Of a DNA stretch of 64,000 bases, positions 1-8,825 are shown in pieces. The DNA lies in NCBI GenBank assembly GCA_913058495.1, contig CAJXQC010000008.1, positions 1 through 64,000 on the forward strand. Reading direction: 5' to 3'. The notes under the pieces were generated by a model. That model was not told where the DNA came from, searched no databases, and saw only the letters and a list, made by a program, of their open reading frames with translations. Position 1 is the stretch's first letter; each line of letters opens with the position of its first letter. Made by a program: the position numbers and the translations under genes. This stretch comes from an uncultured Balneola sp. (GTDB lineage Bacteria; Bacteroidota; Rhodothermia; Balneolales; Balneolaceae).

Positions 1-49
1 GACCCCTCGGCCCCCAGCCGAGTGCGCTACCGGACTACGCCACGCCCCG
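1..49 (-). tRNA. tRNA-Pro (anticodon GGG), 3' part cut by the window edge
   Basis: Read on the minus strand this is the 5' half of a tRNA: acceptor strand CGGGGCG (49 to 43), a D arm of the form GCGTAGTCCGGTAGCGC, and an anticodon arm CTCGG-CTGGGGG-CCGAG, which puts GGG at positions 34-36. The D-arm and anticodon arm are typical of tRNA-Pro. The variable loop has just begun when the window ends, so the T arm and acceptor 3' strand lie outside. Confidence 0.9.
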
Positions 50-97
50 ATTATTCGAAACAAAGATACAGACAGAAGAAAGCAAAACTCAATTATA

Positions 98-496
98 TTA
101 TTCCATGGTCTGACAAAGCTCGATCAACACTCCATGATTATCTTTGGGGTGAACAAAAGCAACGAGCTTTTTATCGGCACCATCTTTAGGTTGTTCATTC
201 AGAACAGTGAAACCTTCTTTTCTGAGACGATCAAGTTCAGAATGGATATCGGCTACTTCAAAAGCAACGTGATGTATTCCTTCTCCCTTTTTTTCGATGT
301 ATTTGTTGATAACAGAATCCGGTGTTGTACCACCAAGCAATTCAACCTTTGATTGCCCGGTATTGAAAAAAGCTGTTTCTACCTTCTCACTATCAACAAC
401 TTCGCGTTTATCACAAGCACGATTTAAAATTTTCTCATAAGTTTTAACAGCTGATTCGAGGTCTTTTACGGCAATACCGATATGGTCTATATGCAT
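98..496 (-). CDS. mce: Methylmalonyl-CoA epimerase (VOC family)
   Basis: A 132-residue single-domain vicinal-oxygen-chelate protein. It begins MHIDHIGIAV, which supplies the first metal histidine, has a central 'GEGIHHVAFEV' block with the second histidine region, and ends with 'HGVLIELCQ', which supplies the last glutamate. Length and order fit methylmalonyl-CoA epimerase, which interconverts the 2R and 2S forms in the propionyl-CoA to succinyl-CoA route in the cytosol. The mutase genes are not in this window. It is a single gene facing the partial tRNA-Pro, with its own upstream region. Another VOC specificity is possible but less likely given the close fit of length and motifs. Confidence 0.85.
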   Translation of the reverse strand: MHIDHIGIAVKDLESAVKTYEKILNRACDKREVVDSEKVETAFFNTGQSKVELLGGTTPDSVINKYIEKKGEGIHHVAFEVADIHSELDRLRKEGFTVLNEQPKDGADKKLVAFVHPKDNHGVLIELCQTME

Positions 497-806
497 AGCT
501 AAATTTATTTAATTTCATATAAAGTAGGTATTCATCGTTATAATTTCGAGTGAAATAAAGTGGGTGAATAATTAAATAAGAGATATTTTTAAAGTGATTA
601 TTCCAGCCTCATTTTCGTCAATACGATTCTAATAATTCTCAAACCTAAAGCAACCCAATAAGTTCTGAATATTTATTGTAGCTTTTTACCGTAAGATTTT
701 ATTTAATGGTAGTGCATTTCATCATTTTTGGGGGATAAAAGAACCAAGTCCTTAAGAAGCGTAGCTTTAGAACGATAAAGTGTTCAATTGACATTGTTTA
801 CAAATT
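497..806. other. Intergenic region between divergent genes
   Basis: This 310-base AT-rich stretch separates the epimerase (minus) from the histidine kinase (plus). It must hold both promoters, but no box is clear enough to call. No RNA gene, strong hairpin or coding remnant is evident. Confidence 0.6.
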
Positions 807-2393
807 ATGTGGAAACCAATACACCTGGATTTTATTCTTGGCAGGTACGAACCATTCGACAAGCGCGTAATCGTTGTTCTGATCGGCTGGATACTTTTGA
901 TTTCCGGAACCATCTGGTTTTCCCTGAATAATTTACCCTCTGACTGGATTGATCCGGATGGAAATAAAAATGAACTTTTGAAAATTTTCATTCTTAATCC
1001 ATCAATGATTATAGGGTTATTGTTGTTGTTCTGGTTCGGTTTTGAATGGTCTTTTATAGTTGTGTTTTTATCCATGTTCATTATCGGAGTATTCAGTAGT
1101 CTGGATCCTTTTTGGGCTATATTATTCGGGCTGTCATTCACATTTACTCTTTCTATTTATGCGATCGTTTATCACTGTTTAAATTTTTCCTATCAGTTAA
1201 GATCAGTGAGCAGTATCGTTTTATATGTGGGAACTTCCTTTGTGGCATCCACGGCGAGTTCACTCGGTACTTTTATCTGGAGTCTGGAGCATAATTTAAA
1301 TGCGTCAGAAACCATTTATATGTGGAATGGTTGGTGGTCGGGTTCCTTTCTTCAAACTGTTTTTATAATAGCTCCGCTTTTATACATCTGTTCACCAGCT
1401 ATTGAAAAATGGAAAGAGAAAACCTTCGAATTTCCGGAAAAGAAAGAAGTGTCCACAAAATGGATCTACAGCACAGTAATTTTGATAACAGTGGTGATCT
1501 CCGTGTTCATTTTTTCAGGAGATTATCTCGCAAAAAAAAGGATCGCTGAACAAATACATACAATGAAAACTCTTACCAGCGAAGCAATTGTAAGTTCGAT
1601 TGAGTCATTTGGCATCATTACGTGGGTTTCAATCTGGATCGTATTTTGTGTGGGTATCGGAGCTGTTTTTGTAATAACCAGTTGGAATACTGAACTAAAG
1701 AAGAAAGTGGAAGAGCGGACAAGATCTCTTTCTATTGCTGAAGACCGTTTAAAGGAGTCTCTTTCTGAAAAGGAAACTTTGCTGAACGAGATTCATCACA
1801 GAGTAAAAAATAATCTTGCAGTAGTTATTGCTCTACTTGATCTGCAACGAATGAGGAACACTGATCCGGGAATCAGAAAAGTACTTGATGATGCCAAGTC
1901 CAGAATTAAGTCGATGGGTTTTGTTCACGAGACACTTTATCAAACTGAAGACTTTGCAAAAGTTGAATTCTCAGGGTATCTGGATCGCCTCTGCCATTCT
2001 CTTGAAGGAACTTTAAAAACTCCTGATAAGGAAATTAATATTGTTCATGATTGTGATAAAATAAGTCTTCCGATTGAAAAGGCGATCCCTTTAGGTTTGC
2101 TTATAAACGAAATAATAGTGAATTCCTATAAGCATGCATTTAAAGAATTAAACGAAGGCACCGTTAGTTTGAGCCTGAACAAATCAGGTAATGAATACTT
2201 TTTGGAAATAAAAGATAACGGTGTGGGTTTTTCCAATCTTGAAAAACCAAGCAAAGACTCGAAAAGTCTGGGCATGAAGTTGATCAAAACCCTTACAAAT
2301 CAGTTAAGGGGAACGCTGGATATGCAATCGGAATATGGAGACACCAGTTTCAAACTTCAATTTTCTTTGGAGAACAAGCCTCAAGACGGTTAA
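807..2393 (+). CDS. Membrane sensor histidine kinase, HisKA_2 type
   Basis: The first ~300 of 528 residues contain about eight hydrophobic segments. A motif around residue 172 (WNGWWSGSF...PLL) resembles the MASE1 sensory membrane domain; that match is by eye. A short coiled coil (about 295-325) leads to the dimerisation and phosphoacceptor helix 'EIHHRVKNNLAVV' (His330/331), the signature of the HisKA_2 family. The C-terminus is a HATPase domain with an N box (NEIIVNSYKHAF) and a G1 box (DNGVGF). No response regulator lies next to it, so it is an orphan kinase. The ATG at 807 was chosen because it precedes the first hydrophobic segments; no strong ribosome site is visible. Confidence 0.85.
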   Translation: MWKPIHLDFILGRYEPFDKRVIVVLIGWILLISGTIWFSLNNLPSDWIDPDGNKNELLKIFILNPSMIIGLLLLFWFGFEWSFIVVFLSMFIIGVFSSLDPFWAILFGLSFTFTLSIYAIVYHCLNFSYQLRSVSSIVLYVGTSFVASTASSLGTFIWSLEHNLNASETIYMWNGWWSGSFLQTVFIIAPLLYICSPAIEKWKEKTFEFPEKKEVSTKWIYSTVILITVVISVFIFSGDYLAKKRIAEQIHTMKTLTSEAIVSSIESFGIITWVSIWIVFCVGIGAVFVITSWNTELKKKVEERTRSLSIAEDRLKESLSEKETLLNEIHHRVKNNLAVVIALLDLQRMRNTDPGIRKVLDDAKSRIKSMGFVHETLYQTEDFAKVEFSGYLDRLCHSLEGTLKTPDKEINIVHDCDKISLPIEKAIPLGLLINEIIVNSYKHAFKELNEGTVSLSLNKSGNEYFLEIKDNGVGFSNLEKPSKDSKSLGMKLIKTLTNQLRGTLDMQSEYGDTSFKLQFSLENKPQDG

Positions 2394-2505
2394 GAGTGTA
2401 TTCCGAAGAAATCTCTGTTTGTAAACCATTCGCAAAATATGGATTTTCATGATCAAGATAGTGTTATGCAAGAAATCACTAAGAAATTCTCAATATCTTT
2501 TCTAA

Positions 2506-3588
2506 ATGAAACACCACACACCTGCTTCTGCTTCAAAAAATAAACACCCTTTTTGGTTAAAGTCCTCGGTTACTTTAATAGGGTTATCACTTTTGTTTGT
2601 GATTTTGAGTTACGGAAAATTCATTCTGATGCCCCTGGCTTTTGCTGCATTTGTATCGATGCTGTTGAACCCGGTGGTAAGTAAACTCGAAAGCTGGAAG
2701 TTAGGCAGGGCATTCAGCATAATTCTGACATTGTTACTTGTATTGGTTGTTTTTAGTGGAATTGTGACTCTGATCTCAGCACAATTCGTTCAATTTTCTG
2801 AGCGAATCCCGGAGGTAACCGATAGGCTAAAATCTGTTACTGCTGAAGGAGTTCATTTCTTAGAAGAAACAGTAGGTATTTCTGAAGAAGAGCGAACTAA
2901 TTACTTAGAACAAGGACTTAGTAACCTGATCGATAAAAGTGGTCAATATCTGGGTTCCGTGGTTAGCGCAACTACCAGCGCTTTTACGCTGATGTCACTG
3001 CTGCCCATATTCATTTTCTTTATGCTGTATTACAAAGAGATGTATCAAACCTTTTTCAGAAAGTTGTTTGAGCGCAAAGAAGGAAACACCATGATCGATG
3101 GTGTACTGGATAATGTGCAGGAAGTCACCCAAAACTATCTCGTTGGTATGCTTACAGTAATTGGAATTTTAGCCGTTTTAAATACAACCGGTTTATTGTT
3201 GATAGGATTAGAACATGCCATTTTCTTTGGAGTATTTGCTTCTCTTTTAGCAGTTATTCCTTATATCGGCATTATTATCGGAGCACTACCGCCACTTTTA
3301 TTCGCTTTTTTGTTGGGAGATTCTCTACTCACACCATTGTTGGTGATTGCGGTTTTTGGAACGGTTCAGTTTTTGGAAGGTAATTTCATCACACCAAGAA
3401 TTGTGGGCTCTAAAGTTTCCATCAATCCGTTTATGGCGATGTTGGCGTTAATTATTGGGGGAGAACTCTGGGGTATTTCAGGAATGATCCTGTTCGTACC
3501 TTTGATAGGAATTCTTCGTGTGATCTTTGAACAAATTGATGAACTGAAACCATACGGGTACTTGTTGGGGAATAGGATCGAGTATTAG
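2506..3588 (+). CDS. AI-2E/PerM family transporter
   Basis: A 360-residue polytopic membrane protein with the PerM/YhhT/TqsA layout: two N-terminal membrane helices, a soluble stretch with 'SERIPEVTDRLKSV', and a C-terminal block of helices with the conserved 'AVIPYIGIIIGALPP' and 'GNFITPRIVG' motifs. Family members export small molecules or act as sodium/proton antiporters, and the substrate cannot be told from sequence. It follows the kinase gene by ~110 bases on the same strand. It ends just before a hairpin shared with the convergent outer-membrane gene. Confidence 0.85.
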   Translation: MKHHTPASASKNKHPFWLKSSVTLIGLSLLFVILSYGKFILMPLAFAAFVSMLLNPVVSKLESWKLGRAFSIILTLLLVLVVFSGIVTLISAQFVQFSERIPEVTDRLKSVTAEGVHFLEETVGISEEERTNYLEQGLSNLIDKSGQYLGSVVSATTSAFTLMSLLPIFIFFMLYYKEMYQTFFRKLFERKEGNTMIDGVLDNVQEVTQNYLVGMLTVIGILAVLNTTGLLLIGLEHAIFFGVFASLLAVIPYIGIIIGALPPLLFAFLLGDSLLTPLLVIAVFGTVQFLEGNFITPRIVGSKVSINPFMAMLALIIGGELWGISGMILFVPLIGILRVIFEQIDELKPYGYLLGNRIEY

Positions 3589-3589
3589 G

Positions 3590-3616
3590 AGTTTAGTTTT
3601 TACCCAAAACTAAACT
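3590..3616. terminator. Bidirectional hairpin between convergent genes
   Basis: AGTTTAGTTTT (3590-3600), loop TACCC, then AAAACTAAACT (3606-3616): a perfect 11-base-pair stem. It sits at the meeting point of the transporter (plus) and the outer-membrane gene (minus). The stem is AT-rich and overlaps the last codons of the minus-strand gene, so function as a two-way terminator is inferred from placement. Confidence 0.55.
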
Positions 3617-5509
3617 AGCTCCTACATGAATACTCATATTGTAGTACTGACCATTGGTATTATAGCTTTCGGTTGAGTTTAAAAGGTTGCGAAGGGCAAG
3701 AGACATTGCCAAAGACCTGTTGAACATCCAAATTTTTGTAGTAGCATTTAACAAATAAATAGGACGTACATGTGCTGTGGTAAAAAGAGGGTTGCTTTCT
3801 AATGATTCAAATTCAACAATGTCTCTTGGAGAGATATACTTAAATAACACTTCAAAAATTGCATTTTCATCCGCACGATATTGAGCTGATTGAGAAAAAA
3901 TTATCCGATTTATTTTTTTAGCACTTCCTATAAATAATTCATCGCCATATCGAAATAAATGTCCGGATAAAGAAGTTTTAAATAAAAGTTTATTAGTAGG
4001 ATTAATGCGGTAAAACAAACTATATCCCATAAATCCAATGTTGCTAAGGTCAGAATAGGTTATATCAGAATCTAATTGAAGCCCTGAATCTTTGAATCTA
4101 TAGTCTATATCAGTATGCACAAACTTCCAATAGTGCTTAGTAAAAACACTCCAGTTAAAACTGAACAACTTTTTTGAAAAAACAGAACTTATTTCAGCAA
4201 CAGAATAAGTGTTTACAAATTCTGAATTATTGATAACATTATGATTATTTCGATCTAATCTTGCAAAACCGAGGCCTTCATTCCATAAAGAATAATTATA
4301 TCCATTTCCATGAAGGTTTTTTTTAAATGAAGAGAGATTCAGAGATATTCTGTCGTTAATAATTTTTTGATAGTTAAATCCAAGTGTATAATTACCAATG
4401 ATTAAATTCATATTTCCAAAATTATAACGATCATATCCTAAAACCAGATTCATATCATTTATATTTTTACTATTTCCTGTTGTTTCATCAGCCCAACTAA
4501 AAAAAGTATTGTTTAAATGAGCATAAATATTGGACCTTTTTACTGTAAATTGGAATGAAGAAGAATGGGATAATATAATTTCATTGATTCCATATTTGGG
4601 AACAGAAGTTCCGGTTAGGCTATCTGGAATTACATAACTAAATGTAATCTGAGATTGTTGAAAATTTGATTTACTAACCGGTTTTAAACTCACAGAAGCT
4701 TGGAGCTTGGTAGATTGCGTTGGGATTTCAATTCCAGTTAATGGATACCAAGTATACTGTTCAGGCGAATTTACATAAGACATAGTGGTATTTATACTAA
4801 ACCCTGAGATTATACCCTGATTAAATAAAAAGAATTCCTGATCGATATTTCTACGCATTCTAGGATTTCCGTCAGGCCTTTTTGAAGAAGTTCTGCTAAA
4901 ACGATAGTAGTTTAGTTCTTTGTCGTAAGTAAGTCGGTTTGTATACGAAAATCGATCTCTATTATATAAGATCTTTGAGTTAAGAAGTTTAGGGTAAGAT
5001 ACTATTACGCTTTCATTATAATTAATAGCGTCAATATTTACAGTCTCAAGTTCAGAACTTATATGAGGTCCGGGATCGTTTATTTCATTAATTATCTCTT
5101 TATTAAGAGTTAAAAGGTGATCAGTACTTTTTGTGAAAATTTCGATGCTCCCATTAGGGGAAAAAAAACCATGGTTAAAATTATCAAACTGACGGATAAC
5201 TACTGAATCAACCATTGCTATCGGAAGGTTGGGGATTGTGTTTAAATCTTCTGTAAGCCACTTTGTGTGGTAGCGTACTCCATCAATAAACACTAATGGA
5301 GCAGCTTCTAAAGAACTAGCAAATAAAGGAGAAAACGGCTCAAAGCTAGTAAGTCCATAGCTGTCATATCCCCAGTTCCCGCCTGAGTAAACCCATTCTT
5401 CAAAAGTAAAAAATGGGGAAATATTTTCTTCTGGCTTAAGTACAACATTTTGAGTAAACCCATTCTGAAATAAAAGGATTGCAAAAATAAATAGAAAAAT
5501 TGTTCGCAT
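3593..5509 (-). CDS. Outer-membrane beta-barrel protein with TonB-receptor-like plug
   Basis: A protein of about 638 residues. I place the start at the ATG at 5509, which gives MRTIFLFIFAILLFQ..., a good signal peptide ending FTQ, and leaves a 7-base gap to the upstream gene; a longer frame would overlap that gene by over 100 bases. Residues ~65-130 carry a plug-like segment ('PLVFIDGVRYH', 'MVDSVVIRQF', 'GSIEIFTKS') and the rest is a run of alternating hydrophobic/aromatic strands expected of a beta barrel. It is short for a TonB-dependent receptor and lacks an obvious carboxypeptidase-like N-domain. The substrate is unknown. It is probably co-transcribed with the preceding 197-residue outer-membrane protein. 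Confidence 0.65.
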   Translation of the reverse strand: MRTIFLFIFAILLFQNGFTQNVVLKPEENISPFFTFEEWVYSGGNWGYDSYGLTSFEPFSPLFASSLEAAPLVFIDGVRYHTKWLTEDLNTIPNLPIAMVDSVVIRQFDNFNHGFFSPNGSIEIFTKSTDHLLTLNKEIINEINDPGPHISSELETVNIDAINYNESVIVSYPKLLNSKILYNRDRFSYTNRLTYDKELNYYRFSRTSSKRPDGNPRMRRNIDQEFFLFNQGIISGFSINTTMSYVNSPEQYTWYPLTGIEIPTQSTKLQASVSLKPVSKSNFQQSQITFSYVIPDSLTGTSVPKYGINEIILSHSSSFQFTVKRSNIYAHLNNTFFSWADETTGNSKNINDMNLVLGYDRYNFGNMNLIIGNYTLGFNYQKIINDRISLNLSSFKKNLHGNGYNYSLWNEGLGFARLDRNNHNVINNSEFVNTYSVAEISSVFSKKLFSFNWSVFTKHYWKFVHTDIDYRFKDSGLQLDSDITYSDLSNIGFMGYSLFYRINPTNKLLFKTSLSGHLFRYGDELFIGSAKKINRIIFSQSAQYRADENAIFEVLFKYISPRDIVEFESLESNPLFTTAHVRPIYLLNATTKIWMFNRSLAMSLALRNLLNSTESYNTNGQYYNMSIHVGASLVLGKN

Positions 5510-5516
5510 AAATATT

Positions 5517-6110
5517 CTAATCAACAAAATCCCGAACTTTTTTAGATACTGATAAATTGATACGAATACCTGTTCCAACAGTAAGCAGGTGTTGACGATA
5601 ATAGTTGAATATCTTTCTGTACTGAAAATCACCGAACAAGATTATTCTATTGATCTGAACTTTAGGTTCTAAACTAAATGCGAAATACAATTCTCTCTCC
5701 TCGGAATTGAAATCAAATTCCGGGCTGTCTGTTTCAATTTTTTGAATACCAACTATTACACCAGTGGAAGCTGAAAAACTTTTAAATTTCAGAACATTTA
5801 ATCCTAGGTAGGAAGAAAAGTTTATAGAAGTAAAGTCAGAAACCTGACTGTTTTTGGCCTGATATTCAAATAGATCAATATTTGTGCCTATAATTCCAAT
5901 ATAAAAAGGAGTGCGAACTTGAAGCGACTTAGCAGGTGAAATTTTCCATCTTTTAGAATAGGATTTATCAAAGATAGAAACTGATGATAGCGAAGCTCCT
6001 ATTTCAATAGAGCTGAAGGGTTGCGCAGACAAGTCTTGGTGCACAAATAAAGCAATTATTGAGAAGTTTAATATTAGTGCTTTCACTACTAAGGATTTAT
6101 TGAGATTCAA
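5517..6110 (-). CDS. Predicted outer-membrane protein, unknown function
   Basis: A 197-residue protein starting with a signal peptide (MNLNKSLVVKALILNFSIIALFV..., cleaved near LSAQ). The mature part alternates polar and hydrophobic residues with many aromatics ('EIGASLSSVSIF', 'LQVRTPFYIGIIG', 'LFGDFQYRKIFNYYRQHLLTVGTGIRIN'), consistent with a small 8-strand barrel. I do not recognise a family. Its start overlaps the end of polX by 14 bases and it lies 7 bases before the plug/barrel gene, so the three may form one transcript. A structural or periplasmic partner role for the downstream barrel is only a guess. Confidence 0.55.
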   Translation of the reverse strand: MNLNKSLVVKALILNFSIIALFVHQDLSAQPFSSIEIGASLSSVSIFDKSYSKRWKISPAKSLQVRTPFYIGIIGTNIDLFEYQAKNSQVSDFTSINFSSYLGLNVLKFKSFSASTGVIVGIQKIETDSPEFDFNSEERELYFAFSLEPKVQINRIILFGDFQYRKIFNYYRQHLLTVGTGIRINLSVSKKVRDFVD

Positions 6111-7854
6111 AAAAAGCTTTCACCTCTTCAGCACTCTTCGTATTCAATACCCTTTCCTTCTCATATTTTCCTTTCCGAGCTATGCGAACTCCATAACTCA
6201 TCAAATCAATACCGTCAATATTATGAGCATCAGGATTTATAGAAGTCATCATCCCAACTTCTTTGGCTTTGTTTCCGAATTTCCAGTCTAAGTCTAATCG
6301 CCGGGGATTAGCGTTGATCTCGATAGCAGTATTGTGTTCCGCAGCTAAAGCTATTAATTCATTTAAGTCTATCTTGCTTTCTTCTCTTTTCAGGAGTAAA
6401 CGGCCGGTTGGATGGCCGATCATCCTTGTGTAAGGATTTTTTATTGCATTCCTGAATCGCTCCATCATTTTCTTTTCCGGCATTTCTAACGATTGATGAA
6501 CGGAAGCGATGATAAAATCAAAACCTTCCAGAATATCATCCTCGTAATCCAGACTTCCGTCAGCCAGAATATCTGATTCAATTCCTTTAAAGATCACAAA
6601 ATTAGTTCCCGCTGATTTAAACCCTTCGTTCAATGCATCGATTTCATCCCATTGCTGTCTTACTTCATCGGGCTTTAATCCACCGGCATAAGCCGCTGTT
6701 TGGGAGTGATCTGTAATTCCTAAATATTCATATCCTCTTTCGATACAAGCTTCTGCCATTTCCTTGATGGAAAACTTCCCATCACTCCAGGTACTGTGAG
6801 CATGAATTACTCCACGAATATCATCATCAGTTACAAGGTCGATCTCTTTATGAGTTTCAAAGATCTCAAATTCACCTCTATCTTCGCGCAATTCAGGTGG
6901 CACAAAATTCAGGTCCAATAATTTGTATATATCTGCTTCGGTTTTGAAATCCTGAGGAGCGTCCCAATTGGTTTCGCCGTCTTCTTTGAGTTTAAATAAA
7001 CCGTACTCATTCAAACTCATACCTTTATTTCTGGCACGAGACCGAAGTTCTACATTATGTTCCTTGCTACCGGTAAAGTACATCAAGGCTGCAGCAAAGT
7101 TTTCCGGTTTAACAATTCGAAGATCAACCTGCCGACCATCAGTAGTTCGAACAGAGCTTTTGGTATCACCTTTCCCAAGAATTTCGGTAACTCTTCCGTG
7201 ATTGGTGAATACTTCGAAAAGATCGGTGATGTGCTTTTCTTCAGCTGCAATCAGAATATCTATATCACCGATGGTTTCTTTTGAGCGTCGTAAAGATCCT
7301 GCGAGCTCAATTTGTTGAACACCTTCCAGATCCTTTAAACTTGCGTAAATGTCATCGGCAATTTTCTGAGCTTCATCAAGTCTGCATCGCTCATCATATT
7401 TTTCCATCCACTCAATGGATTTCTGAATTTTCTCAGCAGACTTTCCACCCAGTCCAGGAAGCTTTGCCAATTCTCCGTTGTCAATGAGTTCTTTTAATTC
7501 TTCAATTTCGGTAATACCAAAGGTCTCATGAATTTTGAGGATGTTTTTAGGGCCCAGTCCTGAAATTTCTGTCCATTTCAAAAGTCCCGGCGGAATCTTT
7601 TCACGAAAAGCTTCCAGCACAGGCATTTTTCCCGTTTCAGCATAAGCGTATATATCTTCTGCGATCGACTTTCCGATGCCTTTAATATCAGTCAGGTTCT
7701 TGTTGTTGATGTACTCGTTGATATCATCGCCCATTCCATCTACGGTGAGAGCTACTTTGTCAAAAGCGATGGCTTTAAAGCGATTCTCTCCTGCCAATTG
7801 CATGAGTTGGTAAACTTCTCTGAGTTTGGAGGCGATGTCTTGATTGCTGGGCAT
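6097..7854 (-). CDS. polX: DNA polymerase/3'-5' exonuclease PolX
   Basis: I start at the ATG at 7854 (MPSNQDIASKL..., 585 residues) rather than the GTG 30 bases upstream, because this matches the usual PolX N-terminus. The order is a helix-hairpin-helix region (about 1-150, including 'LTDIKGIGKSIAEDI' and 'LPGLGGKSAEKI'), a family-X polymerase palm with 'GSLRRSKETIGDIDIL' (metal aspartates near 197 and 199), and a C-terminal PHP phosphoesterase domain ('DIRGVIHAHSTWSDG', 'GITDHSQTAAYAGG', 'INANPRRLDLDW'). Bacterial PolX fills short gaps in base-excision repair, and the PHP domain gives 3'-5' exonuclease activity. All catalytic motifs look intact. Confidence 0.92.
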   Translation of the reverse strand: MPSNQDIASKLREVYQLMQLAGENRFKAIAFDKVALTVDGMGDDINEYINNKNLTDIKGIGKSIAEDIYAYAETGKMPVLEAFREKIPPGLLKWTEISGLGPKNILKIHETFGITEIEELKELIDNGELAKLPGLGGKSAEKIQKSIEWMEKYDERCRLDEAQKIADDIYASLKDLEGVQQIELAGSLRRSKETIGDIDILIAAEEKHITDLFEVFTNHGRVTEILGKGDTKSSVRTTDGRQVDLRIVKPENFAAALMYFTGSKEHNVELRSRARNKGMSLNEYGLFKLKEDGETNWDAPQDFKTEADIYKLLDLNFVPPELREDRGEFEIFETHKEIDLVTDDDIRGVIHAHSTWSDGKFSIKEMAEACIERGYEYLGITDHSQTAAYAGGLKPDEVRQQWDEIDALNEGFKSAGTNFVIFKGIESDILADGSLDYEDDILEGFDFIIASVHQSLEMPEKKMMERFRNAIKNPYTRMIGHPTGRLLLKREESKIDLNELIALAAEHNTAIEINANPRRLDLDWKFGNKAKEVGMMTSINPDAHNIDGIDLMSYGVRIARKGKYEKERVLNTKSAEEVKAFFESQ

Positions 7855-7937
7855 ATCTTTCAATTTCTTTTGCCACGGAAGCACAAAAACACAAAATTTG
7901 TTTTATAGCTTTTGCGATATGGCGTTTTAGTGACTGA

Positions 7938-8711
7938 CTATTGATTCAGATCAATATCGTTGTTTTTTAATTCGGTCTCAATCCAATCTGTAAATTCAGA
8001 AACTCTTGTGTAGAATTCATACACATTATAAACACCTTCCGGTTTTCCCATTCCTCTGCCATTTTGATGTGAGCTTACACCAATTATATATGCCTGTTCG
8101 CCATCAAACCAGAGAGCCGGTCCTCCGCTATCACCCGGTCCGCTGATCCCTTCTAACGGCAATGCATCTTCTGAATCGGGAGCATCAAACGTAAACCGAA
8201 TAAAACCGTTGTCTCGAACTCCATCTACTTTGTTTTGAGCAGCGCGCATTTTCCGGTCTTTATTGATTGAATCCTCAACCATTCCTTTGTCTCCGGTGCC
8301 TGCCCATCCTGTTCCTGCAAAAATGATCTCTTTACCAACTTCGTCATTATGATAATACAGTTTTGCCAGTTCAACACCCCGAACTTCCTCTTCAAGAATA
8401 ATGATGGCGATGTCGTTGGCAATGCTTCTGCTCATATCGAATTCCGGATGATTGATGATCTTTTTAATACCGTATTTAATTCCATCGACAGTAACATCAT
8501 CACCAATTTGAGGAACGGAGGCAACATGAGCAGCAGTAAGAATTACATTTGGAAGGATGAATGTTCCGCATCCGGCATTTAATCGAATTGCAGAATCGGC
8601 GTATTTTTCAGCTAAGGCAATGTATTCGGATTCATCTACATCATGTCTCATTATTATATCCATCGAAAAACCCATGATGATGATTGCAAAAAGTAAGGTT
8701 TTAGAAAGCAT
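7938..8711 (-). CDS. Secreted trypsin-like serine protease
   Basis: 257 residues with a hydrophobic N-terminal segment. The chymotrypsin-fold triad is visible: His62 in 'LTAAHVAS', Asp100 in 'ANDIAIII' and Ser195 in 'GPGDSGGPAL'. Only single S1-family core motifs are present; there is no PDZ domain, so it is not a DegP/HtrA protein. It is likely exported and acts in the periplasm or outside the cell. It lies 84 bases upstream of polX on the same strand and diverges from the carboxypeptidase gene at 8826. The natural substrate is unknown. The catalytic residues look intact, so it should be active. Confidence 0.85.
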   Translation of the reverse strand: MLSKTLLFAIIIMGFSMDIIMRHDVDESEYIALAEKYADSAIRLNAGCGTFILPNVILTAAHVASVPQIGDDVTVDGIKYGIKKIINHPEFDMSRSIANDIAIIILEEEVRGVELAKLYYHNDEVGKEIIFAGTGWAGTGDKGMVEDSINKDRKMRAAQNKVDGVRDNGFIRFTFDAPDSEDALPLEGISGPGDSGGPALWFDGEQAYIIGVSSHQNGRGMGKPEGVYNVYEFYTRVSEFTDWIETELKNNDIDLNQ

Positions 8712-8825
8712 TAGCTCGTAATTGATTAATAATTCCGTAAAAGTTATTCAAAAGAGTTGTTCAAAGGAAAAGTAAACTGTAAAATCCATGAAGAATAAAC
8801 AATTTTAATTCATAACGATCACACT

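Noticed and set aside
5510-5632. Longer N-terminus for the plug/barrel protein
   Set aside because: It would overlap the upstream gene by over 100 bases and place the signal peptide internally; the ATG at 5509 gives a normal signal peptide.
7855-7884. GTG start for PolX at 7884
   Set aside because: The ATG at 7854 matches the family N-terminus; the extra ten residues do not.
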